Shown here piece after piece: positions 49,301 to 59,744 of a stretch of DNA of 64,000 nucleotides. Each line of letters opens with the position of its first letter. Within the stretch, counting starts at the first letter, position 1. The notes under the pieces are model-generated. The model was not told where the DNA came from. It searched no databases and saw only the letters and a program-made list of their open reading frames with translations. Origin of the DNA: Echinococcus granulosus (lineage: Eukaryota > Platyhelminthes > Cestoda > Cyclophyllidea > Taeniidae). The stretch covers positions 83,118 to 147,117 of the forward strand of contig NW_020170388.1 in assembly GCF_000524195.1 (NCBI RefSeq), in the 5' to 3' direction. Both the position numbers and the translations under genes were made by a program.

Positions 49301-51883
49301 CCCACCAGTTCCTTTGATTTGATTGGCCTCGTCGGAAGACCATACATCAAGGACACTGAAACGAAATGAAGAGAATGGAAAAGTTGAAATGATTGGGAAC
49401 GATCCTTCCCTCCTCCTTGAAACAGCTTCATGGAGGCTCTTTACTTATTTATTGAAAGAGTATTTCAGTAGTATAGTGGGAGAGAAAAAAACACTCAAGT
49501 TGGGGGTTAAGGTGCATTCACAAAAGTGATAGAAGTTATTTTCAGACAAGAGTCTCACCTTTTACCCTTATAAGAGAGAATATTACCAAGTTGGGTGATA
49601 TCACTGGCCCCAGTATCAATCACAAAGGGCCCATCGTCAGTGCCATTTTTCTACGGAAAAGAAAAATAAATCGAGAGCGGTTCGACGGATTCCTTGGGAG
49701 CATTCATTATGGCCTATGCGGCAACGATAGACGTAGACATGTCAAAGCTTGTTGCTTATCACCGAGGCAGTGATTTATCCAAGGCAGAAATGGTCCCTTG
49801 GGTTAGAAATTCTCGTTTTCAAGGAAACTGAGGATATTAGATATAGGAATAGTGCTTATTCAAATCATGAACTTCTAAGCTTTCAGCAATTTTTTTTCCC
49901 AAGAAGACAGTAATTTTGAGTTACAGGAAGAAAAGTTGTACATTCATCAAACCTAGCATTCTACTTAGCCAAGATTGACCCCCTACTAAATCTTTCCTGA
50001 GGCAAACTTTCACCAAAGGAGCTCCACAACCAACCAAGTAATTAAGATGAAACATCTTGGACTTACACCAAACATGAGACCAACTTTATTGGATGGGCAC
50101 CTCCTGGAGTCAAGGGCATTGCAGGCCTCGGTAACGGGGTCCTCATAGCCCCAGAGGAACTCGGTTACAGTAGTGTTGATAAAGACTTTTAAGTCCATTA
50201 AGATTGTCAAGAAAGCGTACTCGGTTGAACTCGGTCCGTTACCGGCTTCCGCATTAGCTGACAAGGTCTATAAAGATCAAATTACAGGAGGATAGATGTG
50301 GGCATGAATCCAGTGGGGTGGGATAGAATAACCTACCACAAGGGGGATACTGATCCCAACAACAATGTCATTGTCAGGATCACCGGCTGAGAGGTTCCGA
50401 TTTAGTGTAAAAGTGAGACGTTGGTAGAAGGAGACCTGAGAATGGTCGCCTTTTGGCCAAGTGATGTTCGTCTTCTCCCGTTTTTCCCTACAATTAAGAA
50501 ACAATTACCTCAAATGTCCACCTACAAAGTCGGTCTCCAGGCCCTGATAATTACAATGAAAGGGAGGAACAGCATCAGAAGTTCCTGCCCTATCAGAACT
50601 CAAAATTGGGGATTTCAGTAACAGTTACTTCTAAACTTTGGTGAGGAGAAGGAGTTGCCATTGTGCCACATCACGCTCAAATTGGGTGGAGAATGGCCAA
50701 ATTGACGTTGTTGAGGCAATCCAAGTCGTGGAGGTGGGCCAAACCATCACAACATAGACAGATGGAGATTGATCTAAATGAACTGCTTAGACAGCATCAC
50801 CAGACGTGTATCAGCAGTGCGATCTTTTTGATGTCGGAGAGGGACGATGGAAAACAGCTCTCGTCTCTACTTCCAAGGGGGAGTCCCAAAAAAGGCAAGT
50901 GAATCGTCTAGACGATTACAAGACACCTTCGCAAGGAGATGCATATCAAAGCCAAATTCCGACTTACATGTAGACATATGGTCCGATTTCTTTGAGCCTC
51001 GGTTTCGCTCCTTTGACGACATCTTTGTAGTTGGTGACATTGAAGAGGTAGATGGAGAAGTAGATGGGTGTATCAGGTGAAACCCAATTCGAATAGACGG
51101 AGGATGTTGGTGTTATGATGATGTTCTGAATTGGATGAAACAAGTTTTGCCTTCAATGCGAACTCCCTCATTAAAGCTTATTCTCGTCTTTCGCCAGGTC
51201 CAAGGCCCCTTTCTCAACTCGGCCTTGAAGAAGATGAGTGTGACTAAAGTCTAAGAAGCCAAATCCTTCCGCCCAAAGTTAATTTAATCAGTTTTAGCAG
51301 TCCATATGTTTAGTTACTCCACCATGACACTAACATTTGGACTATCGAATGGCTGCTGTCGCTCGGAGGTGCATAAATCATTGTAGTTACGTTGATTAAT
51401 TTGTTTGTGGTACATTTCGTAGCAACTCGGATCATCATAGTGACTAAAAAAACATGTGTCACAAAGTCATGACGCCGGGGTCATGGGAAGTCAGCGGGTG
51501 TCACACATACGTGGCGCTGGTTGCAAAAATGTCAAAGGAAGAGTTGCCAATAGCTCGTGGTTGCAGTCGTACAATATTATATCATATATCATACTATGCC
51601 CCTCTTTCGGAGCTAAGGAGAGGGTATTTTTTAGTTAATTCGGTACCGCTCGAGCACCTACTTATCCACAACAATGACGTCCAATGGATGTCTGTCTGGA
51701 GGAAAAAAGGGGGAGGGAGGCAGGAAAAAGATGAGCAGCAAGACGTACCGCGTGGACCATGTGGTCAACGAGTCGATCGAAAGTGCCAAAGAGGGTGAGT
51801 AGGAGCACTGTGATCAGAAGCGTGATCGCGGTCACAGCACCGACTACGATGGCCGCCTTTTTGGAACAGTTGACGCACGCCAT
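43396..51883 (-). CDS. CD36/scavenger receptor class B protein, copy 2
   Basis: Second CD36/SCARB family gene, opposite in direction to copy 1 and tail to tail with it. Exons: 51883-51749, 51125-50968, 50487-50337, 50267-50067, 49650-49559, 49355-49306, 49230-49103, 47870-47598, one exon not located, 44749-44692, 43653-43396. Exons 1, 2, 4, 5, 6, 7 and 10 have exactly the same lengths as in copy 1 (135, 158, 201, 92, 50, 128, 58), and all junction phases agree. Features: N-terminal helix (VVGAVTAITLLITVLLL), GPYVYM, EFLWGYEDP, ANQIKGTDGS, GIFDLSSC with neighbouring Cys, VVWFEE, and a C-terminal helix ending in a basic tail and TAG. If a 74-base exon 9 exists the product is about 525 residues. 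Function as for copy 1: probable lipid receptor, ligand unknown. The sequences have diverged considerably, so the duplication is not recent. Confidence 0.94.
44470..44545. repeat. CA repeat and G-rich run
   Basis: A CACACACACA tract is followed by GGGGGAGGGGGGGAGAGGAGG on the plus strand. This is low-complexity sequence in intron 10 of SCARB copy 2. Confidence 0.75.
44825..44990 (-). repeat. Dispersed repeat R, copy 4
   Basis: Reverse orientation. It ends on the plus strand with CGCCAAGGAAGTCTTGGG and contains TAGTATTACGTCTTCTTTC, GACAATACATATGCTA and GATTGTACTGTCGCTGGGC. It lies in the intron preceding exon 10 of SCARB copy 2. Confidence 0.7.
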
Positions 51884-53700
51884 ATTCTGCTATCGTGCTA
51901 CTACCACTGCGGCTGCAACTGGAGGCGAAGCGAAAGAAAAAGAAACATAACAATAAAAGTCAGGAAGATTCGTTGCAGCCTAGCAAGGAAGACTATAACC
52001 ACTAGATACTTGTCATTCTAAACTTTCTACGGTACCTGAAGCTATCAAAGCTAACCTGCGGATGACACTTACTTGTCTAATTGCATCATTAAATTTGGCT
52101 AATTCAATGAAAAGAGGAATTTGAACTCACAGTGTAAGATACGGAAACGAAGCAACCCCCAGGACCGCTCTGGAGCGTGCCAATTAGTCAATTGGCGGAG
52201 TGCTGCAACTAACTTATCATTGCATGGCCAACACCAGCCAATCAGCATGGAGAGCCAATGAGCACCTAAGTTAATGACCTCTAATTCACCAATAAGAGTG
52301 TAATCCTCGTAATCCAATCAACATAGAGAGCTACCATGACCAAGTGTCTACTGCATGTGGCCCTTACTCAGTATGGATCGCCAGTCTCCTTTTAACGCTT
52401 GAAGTAGTCTTATTGTTACCCGTATTTCTAGTGGCATCTGAATGCCTCGATAAAGATGACACAGACCGCTAATCTCGGTGGGTCAATCAACAGGGCGTGT
52501 CAGATAATGCGGTACTCAAGTACCAACCACCTCACCTTTGGCATTCAAGAATGCTTAAAGATAATGAAACAAGTGTGCTGTTCCAACTTTCCAGTAATGT
52601 AGCGCCAGCATTCATTCTACAGCCGTTGAGCATGATTGATTGCATCGACACTTACGTCTCTTGGTAGAACCTATAGGAAGCAGTTTTTCCACTTTGGGGA
52701 TGCTTGAGAAGAACGTCACCTCAAAAAACGGCCGGAATCTCCACCATCTGTGCTAATTCCGAAGACTCTGGGCTTCGTTACCATGTATCTATATCCATTT
52801 GGTGTTTCTTAACTTGGATAGATGTATACGGTATTTGTTCCTCCCTCTAAAATGCCCCCTAATATAAGTCTCTGCCTTTCCATTGCAATGTAAGCCAACT
52901 TACTTTTCAGACACTTGGGTTCACGATTCAACTTTTCGCGGAGCCAATTAACTTGAGAGTACAATAACACGGAGAGGCGATGATGGTACAACGGCGCCAT
53001 CAGTATTTGGCTACACGGCATGGGAAGGAGTATGCTGCCAACCACACCGTTAATTTGTAACCGCCTGCCAACGAACCACTCGTCACATCAATCATGCCAT
53101 TGTTGTGTATTATCCGCGGCCAGCCAAGTAGTCAGGCAAGTAGGTTGCCGGTGTGGAGGCTTAGGCGGTTGAAGGCGGCTGATGGTGTGGCGAGTTTAGA
53201 CCTGTTTACCTGTGAGGGTGTGTGTACATGTTTACGATATGTGCTATTCCACAGTTTTTTGACACAGTGTATAAAAAAGGGAGAAAGAAAAGGAAGCAGC
53301 GAGAGTGTCTCTGAATTGATAATTTGTCTCTCAGGAGGCAGGGCAAAGGATGTGCCTCGACAACACTGTAGTAAGTCTCAAACCGCCAAAAGAACATGTG
53401 GTTTGAAAAGCTTTGACAGGTCCATTGATCTGTCACACAGTACCACTACTTCATGCGTTGCTGATCATCACCACACGACACACCAAATGTGACTTCTCTG
53501 TTAAAATAGGGACTAGCTTAGTGTGGTTCCTAAGAGGGGGCATTAAAACGTATCAATTGAGGGAAAAGTTTGATATTAAAGTAAAAATGGGGTTGAGGGA
53601 TGAAAGGCGGGGGCAAAGTGATAGCTGAACCAAGAGAGAGCCAAGGGAGTTGAAGTAATTAAACTGATAAGCTGTCGTTTTACCAGTTTGTTTTCCCAGT
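51884..53700. other. Upstream region of SCARB copy 2
   Basis: Probably holds the promoter of copy 2. No clear TATA box or other gene seen. Short open frames here look random. Confidence 0.4.
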
Positions 53701-53704
53701 TGTA

Positions 53705-53900
53705 ATACTACGATTATTTGTTTAACTCCTCGTTTTGGTTTCTTGGGGACTTGAGATTTCGCTTTTGTACTACCGCTGGGTGGTACATCCCTTGGGCCAT
53801 GTCAGAAGCTCTTCAGCCCTTCTAAACGTCGGCAATACATATTCTCTCCTAGTATTAGGTCTTCATTCGTCTTCAGGGAAGTCTTGGGGGCTACATTGGT
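53705..53900 (-). repeat. Dispersed repeat R, copy 5
   Basis: Reverse orientation. It contains TTTTGGTTTCTTGGGGAC, TTTTGTACTACCGCTGGG, GGGCCATG, CAATACATATTCTC, TAGTATTAGGTCTTC, and CAGGGAAGTCTTGGGGGCTA at its end. Confidence 0.75.
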
Positions 53901-53959
53901 CGCCCTCATCCTAAAGGGCGACCATCATGATTTTTTATTCCTGAATACTAAACCCATAA

Positions 53960-54570
53960 TGCCTCCTCACCTCTCTACTAGCTGGATAGAACCAAGATAG
54001 GTGGATATAAGGCCGGGCAGCAGTGAAGTGAAAACAACGTGGCAAAGAGGAACAGACGCGAAATCCGATCTCCGTGACGCTACTCTAAATTCCACCCTTT
54101 ATTGAATGACGCTACCTTAAGGGCAGTCTTCTTACGACTAGAGATTGCTACATGAGATGGCCATCAGGATTTCTCTTCCCTCACTACAGTTCCTAAGCAA
54201 GACAAAACTTTAGGTCCAGTAAAAGTGTCAAGAGAGATCAGCGTCGTTAAAGGTAAATAGCTACGCAGTCTCACGCAAATGTGGTGACTGACACGGTTGC
54301 CTCGTGGGTCTATTTCTGACAGCACCGTCTGCGTTGTGATGGTCTACGGGGGGAGGTTGGCCATGGGGAGCGCCGAGACCACAATTGAAAGGTGAGAGAA
54401 GTTACGTAATGCTTAGATCGGGCATTAAAAGACACGGCCATTGTACTTCCGCCCGGCAGCATAGCCCCCTGGCCATGCTAGTAGACCCACAGCTCTTCTC
54501 TACATCAGCAATACACATTCTGGCCCAGTAGTATGTCTTCTTTCGTCATTAGGAAAGCTTCAGGTGGCTA
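53960..54570. repeat. Duplicated ~600-base unit D+R, copy 1 (includes R copy 6)
   Basis: The left part (53960-54365) matches 57910-58260: shared blocks include GGTCCAGT..GT.AAGAG.GATCAG, CGTGGG..TATTTCTGACAGCA and CGTTGTGATGG. The right part (54420-54570) is dispersed repeat R in reverse orientation (TTGTACTTCCGCCCGGCAGC, TATGTCTTCTTTCGTC). No intact coding frame runs through it. Confidence 0.6.
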
Positions 54571-56199
54571 CATTGCATTTAAAGATGTATATTTGAACTG
54601 CCAATGCCACTTAATTTGTAGAGAAATTTGGCCATTTCGGGCTTAGTAAGTTGATGATCAGCCAAAGGCTGGAAAAGTCGTCCCATGGCCCCACAATATT
54701 CGGGGACAACTTAACAGTTCAGCGTCTCTTCAAAAGTTTTTATCGAAGTTGAGGATCAAAACCCACCGACTGTCCGAATTTTGTGGCAAGGAGACCGGGT
54801 GTCCGATTTTAGGGGTGGGAGTCTCACCCTTCCCTCCCCCTCACCCTTGCTGCAGGTCTGGCCGCTGTAATAATTAACGGCCACATCTACGCCCTCATCA
54901 GTCGGCGTCATGTGACAGTGATCAAGGGAAATTTAATGTGTGAAGTTTCCCTCTTTGTGGAAGGCATGATGTTTGCAGATACCCCCAAAACTGGAACACG
55001 TTGGGGGGAGAAGGCTCGCTTCCTTTGGTAGAATCCTACCCTCAATAATGATAATATTTACATCACCGAGTCTTCAGCCTCCATAGTTTTTGACCCCAGT
55101 CTCAGTCCGATGATATCAAGACTTCCATTTGTGATAACAACTCAAAGCCCTGTCCAAAATCAGGGAGGGCTGGGACACTACATTGACAATTGTGATAAGC
55201 GGGATCCTATTCAGAAGAGTTCGGCAGGCGTAAACGTCACAGAGTGAAGTTATTCCATTCTCGACGAGGCAGTCATTAAGAGCTGAAATGAAACTGAAAT
55301 TAAACGGCTATTGGAGTGACGCGAAGAAATGACTCCTTTCCCAGCAGGATGAAGCTGAGATAGAGCTAGTGAGAGGTGCTGAAATGAGTTTAAGGTGACA
55401 AAGAAGAATGCATAATGAACACTAGCTTCGTGAAGATCTTCAAGTAGGTGGCTTTCCTTCCATCGATGCATCTGTTGAGAGCATGGACCCACCTGGAGCA
55501 GTACAAAGCCGTGGAGGATGAAGCTGCATTTCCATCGGTATCAATGCGATGCATCACTGACATTGTAAAGTCAAATACTTTGCCGGGTATGGGGGAACAA
55601 ATTGACGTCCATCTCAGCTGCACGACATCACCATTTCTACGTTCCGCTCATGTATTTTGCAGTACCTTTAGAGTGAACGTTGAGTGGTCACTACAATCTA
55701 TTCGTAAACGTCTTGATCCTCTGGTTGTCTTGAGGGAGTAGTCAGGGTTGCAGACCAGGCATCGTGATTAAAAGAATGAGGAGAAAGGAGAGCAGATATT
55801 TGTTTACCGAGATTATAACGTTGCTTTGTTTGACTTCTGACATTCGTGGCATTCTTGTTTGCATGCAGTGTAATGAAGTGAAGTCGATGTCGGTGAAAGC
55901 AAATTTTAATACTGTTTGTCAGCGAGCGTAGCCGCGTAGACGCCACTGAATGGCGCATCGCACACACACGCACAGAGATGATGCTCAGTTGGCAACGTCT
56001 TTGAGAATCCCCTGTTCCAATTGCATCAGAAATGCCAGAACCTAAAGAGGGTAATTAATCAAAAGTCGTCAGGACTGACTACTTGATTGTGCACGAGAGG
56101 GTAGTGGGGTGCTGTCACTTCGTAGTCAGGTTGCACAATGTCACACAGATCTAGCGCAACGCCGAACAATGTGGTGGAGAAGCCCCCTTGACTCACACA

Positions 56200-56770
56200 A
56201 AAGTACGTGATAAATAAGGATTGCTCACAGATGTCGGCAAAAGAAGTATACCCACGAGCCAACCACGCCAGTCATCCAAATGTGTGTGACTGAGATTTTT
56301 GACGCCAAGGTCAATGCTCCCTCCTAGCAATTCTACAATGGTCTTCAAACCTTGCTGTTATCTCCCTCAGCCTTCCTGTACGTCGGAAAAAGAAATGTGG
56401 TACAAAATTAACGAAAGACATCAGCATATCTTAAACACGAACCACAGGTCTTTATTGAAATTGTCGACGTACAGGAAGGATTGGAAGACCGTGCCGTCCA
56501 GCGGATGTACAATGGTAGAGCTCAAATCCCCCATGTAAGGAAAATGAAAGGTTAAACAAACAATCGAAGTATTACATAGTTCCTCCTGAATTGAACACCA
56601 TGCTTGGCTATCTACTTTGTCAGCCTCCTGCGTCGGCCACCAAAACGTAGTCGGTGCTGTCCGAAATATACCCACCAACCAACAACGTCGGTCATCTGAT
56701 TTGCGTGTGACTGATATTTTTGACTCCAAGGTTATTGACACCTCCTGGCAATTCTACGAGATGCAGACTT
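56200..56770. repeat. Inverted partial copies of unit D
   Basis: Two related segments (56235-56345 and 56645-56765) share TATACCCACnAnCCAACnACG, GTGTGACTGA.ATTTTTGAC.CCAAGGT and CTCCT.GCAATTCTAC. The reverse complement of 56617-56700 matches unit D at 54.3 and 58.2 kb (GACAGCACCGACTACGTT, GATGGCCG/GGTGGCCG, GCAGGAGG). Confidence 0.5.
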
Positions 56771-57250
56771 TTGGCCAGTTTTGGGAACTGCATTCGAGAA
56801 AGAGGAAATGTGCTGGTCACCTCCTAGGTCCATCGCCAGTCGTAAGAACACTGACCTAAAAGTAGGGTCATTTGATGAAGGACGGAGTTTAGAATAGTCT
56901 AGTGGAAGCAAGATTTCGCGTCTCTTCATCCCCACCACTTTGTTCGAGAGGTGGAGGGGGTATCGCTTGTTCACTTCAGTGGCAACCACATGCAGATACC
57001 GTAGACAGATCCATAACAAACTTTTAGATGGTTCACGATTGCAGTCTCTTTATTTGCAAATGCCTCTCCTGCAGACCAATGGAAATGAGGTACTTGCTAA
57101 GGGTGGAAATCATTTTCAATCCTTCTGTTAGAAGTCGTCACAGATTTTACCAACCCCAGCATATGCCCTTCTTGCGGGGCGTCAAAGTTTAGCATTTAGT
57201 GATAGAAATCAGGGCAGTTGCCTTTTGGGATAGGGTTTGCTTTCCACTGC

Positions 57251-57305
57251 CACCAATGTAGCGCCCCGAGCGATTTAAAGCCTCCGGGGACAACTTGAAT
57301 GTCAC
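57251..57305 (+). repeat. Dispersed repeat R, fragment (copy 7)
   Basis: Starts TGTAGCGCCCCGAGCGATTT and continues AAAGCCTCCGGGG, resembling only the first ~50 bases of the other copies. Confidence 0.4.
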
Positions 57306-57909
57306 ATTGATTGTGGGGAAAAGTAACAAAAAGGGGAAATCCCTAAGCCAATTATATGCTGCCCTTAGGGCAGGAAGTCTACCGCTACCGGAGATGGCTA
57401 AATATGTAAGTATTCGCTGAGGGGAGACCATTAAATATCACAAATGCGTGACATCTCCCTTGTGTCATATCTCTTGGTTGTAAACAGAATGAGGAGAATG
57501 ATACTTGGAAATTTTCCTGGCGCAGTTAAGTAGGTTACAAAGTAGCTCAAAGGCGGCATTACATAAGAACAGTAAAGTATCTGACTGTCGCCGGTGGAAA
57601 ATTCTCCATCGAGTTTTTTGGTTGTCAACGTGGCAAGGAAAGTTAATTCTGTACCATATTGTTTTAGGTGATTAGGCCGTTTTTACAAAGCGGTGGTATA
57701 AGAATAACTATTCTGATCTCTTTTACTAAGCACTAAATCTTAACAAGATGGAGGAAGGGCACTTGTTGTGGAAGGGAGAATCTGTGGCAGCTACCAACAG
57801 GAGGTTCGAAAATGACGTCTTTCTTTGGCAACCACCCCAGTCCTGTGTTATGCATAGATGCCATTAACGACTGAAGCAACATTGGCCGTGTCCTTGAACC
57901 ATTTGGAAG

Positions 57910-58480
57910 AATTCGTTACGGTACCTCTCCACTGGCTGGATGGAACTCCAATAGATAGATATGAGACTAAACAGTACTTAAGTGAGAACGAAGTTGCAAG
58001 GAGAGACTGACATGAAAAGCTATTTTTATGAAATTTTTTTGAGCGATGGACATACAAGATGGTTAGCACTTCTCCTTTTCCCTTAATACCGTTGTCAAAC
58101 ATGATGAAGCTTCGGGTCCAGTGGAATTGTTAAGAGGGATCAGTGAAGCTACATCAATCATCTTTCTAGTTGCAGGCAAATCGGATGATTGGCGCGGTGG
58201 TTTCGTGGGCGTATTTCTGACAGCATCAACCACGTTGTGATGGCCGCTGCAGGAGGTTGATCAAGAGAAGTGTCGGAGAAGTCGCTCAAAAGGAGAAGGG
58301 GGCTAAGTGATGCTTCGGTTGCTTACTTAACCCTTAGTTTTGGTTTCACGGGCATTTAAGACTCTGCCCTTGCACTTCCATCCACCGGAATGGCCTCCGA
58401 ATCATACCAGTAAATCCAAAAGCCTTTTAGTTCCGTCCTGGCATTATGACTTCTTTCGACTTCAAGGATGATTAAGTGTA
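57910..58480. repeat. Duplicated ~600-base unit D+R, copy 2 (includes R copy 8)
   Basis: The left part matches 53960-54365 in the same orientation. The right part (58315-58480) is dispersed repeat R in reverse orientation, with TTTTGGTTTCACGGGCATTT, CCTTGCACTTCCATCC and GCATTATGACTTCTTTCG. The gap between the parts is similar in both copies, so D and R moved or duplicated together. Confidence 0.6.
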
Positions 58481-58856
58481 CAACAGCATCGCTACCACCA
58501 GATCTCCCACTCTCCTTGTGCTTCGTCACATTTCAAATCTACAAGTATGCTGAAAGCATTGTTATAGACAGTATCAAGCCAAAAGCCCATGGTGCAACCT
58601 GTCTCAAGTTTACTGTTTCAAGAGGGTGAAGAAGGTAAAAGGGGAAGTAAATGTAAGATGAAAAATGTGATCCACCCATCTTCAATATAAACAGACCAGA
58701 TGACTATTAAATAAAATTTCCATCAGACTTGGCTGCTATTGCGCCATAAACGGAAGCATTTGTTTATCCCACGATCATTCTTCATGACACTTGATGGCGG
58801 CATGGGTCACTGTGACCTTGGTATTGTAAGGAGACGTATAGTTTGCCGTTACGACG

Positions 58857-59090
58857 ATGCCTACAAACACAGTAGCTAAAGATTTTCCAATAGGAAGAAG
58901 TAAGCAGCCGGATGCTAGAGTCCGTGATCATAAACACCTTTGGCTCTACAAAGGAAGTGGGCTTGGTAAAACACGTAAGGTATTTCTCAATCGATTTTAC
59001 TCAATTTATAAATGGAAGGATCCAGTCGTAGATGCTGCATCAATCCTAAAGCTTAACAAGAAATGTGGGTCACGATGTAGGTCCTACTGA
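58857..59090 (+). mobile_element. Probable relic of LTR-retrotransposon pol (integrase C terminus)
   Basis: A 77-residue open frame includes HLWLYKGSGLGKTRKVF followed by DPVVDAASILKLNKK. This resembles the GPY/F-type C-terminal module of Ty3/gypsy-class integrases, where a VWLY motif, a GKSRKL-like basic patch and a D-V-Y-x-I strand follow each other. The diagnostic GPY motif itself is not intact (RFYSIYKW in its place), so the match is weak and the element, if real, is degraded. No protease, reverse transcriptase or LTR was found nearby. Confidence 0.3.
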
Positions 59091-59744
59091 GAGCTACAGT
59101 TTTCCTCAATTCTCTGGATCTTTTAGATAAATAGGGCCATTTTTGGCATAAACTAGTCAAAAGTTAACAGTCAAAGGTAAAGTTTTGGTCGGGCCATATC
59201 TCCAACTGCCTCTTGCCTGATACCCACCAAATTCATCGTCGAATTTAGGCAGATTCCCACAGAGTTATAATTGGTATGCAAAATTCAATCTTTTTCTAGA
59301 ACGCAGCCTAACCCTGAGGAATACAGATCTAGCGGGTTCCAATTTCCCTAGTACATCTCTCAGGCGCAAAAAAGCACGTGATACAATGAATTTTTTCTCA
59401 GTGCAAGAAGGGGTTTAATTAAATTTTACAGAAATAAAATCAGATTAACAAGGACTGATGTGAACCTGAGATTGAAATATGTGTTGGATAAACAAGTTTA
59501 AAACAAAAACTATTGTCTGCCATTTGCACTTAGTAACAAGCTTAGCATAAGTAAATTTGCACAAAAGTTGCGAAGGAAATACAGCTTAAAATAAAATTTT
59601 GGTTGCTATAGATAAAATTTGACTTAATAAACGTCTTACTATTTTTTCTTAAAATATTACACTCTTCTAATTTGTTTTACCCACTGTCTCCCCGGTCGTT
59701 TTGGACGGGCTCCTCTGCGTGAATTCGTTTTTTGAATCTGTGGG
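59091..59744 (+). promoter_or_regulatory. Upstream region of EB1
   Basis: About 650 bases of AT-rich DNA before the EB1 start codon. A pyrimidine-rich tract (59660-59720) lies just upstream. No TATA box could be assigned confidently. Confidence 0.35.

Noticed and set aside
51454..51953. Plus-strand frames over the first exon of SCARB copy 2
   Set aside because: Shadows of the coding exon on the opposite strand.
56059..56262. Minus-strand frame resembling the FLWGY exon of CD36 proteins
   Set aside because: The similarity is weak (LFGVALDLC only) and part of the frame overlaps a repeat segment; not enough to call a pseudogene.
57189..57431. Minus-strand frame resembling a third SCARB ectodomain exon
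   Set aside because: The bases that suggested similarity belong to the dispersed repeat R (reverse of TGTAGCGCCCCGAG).
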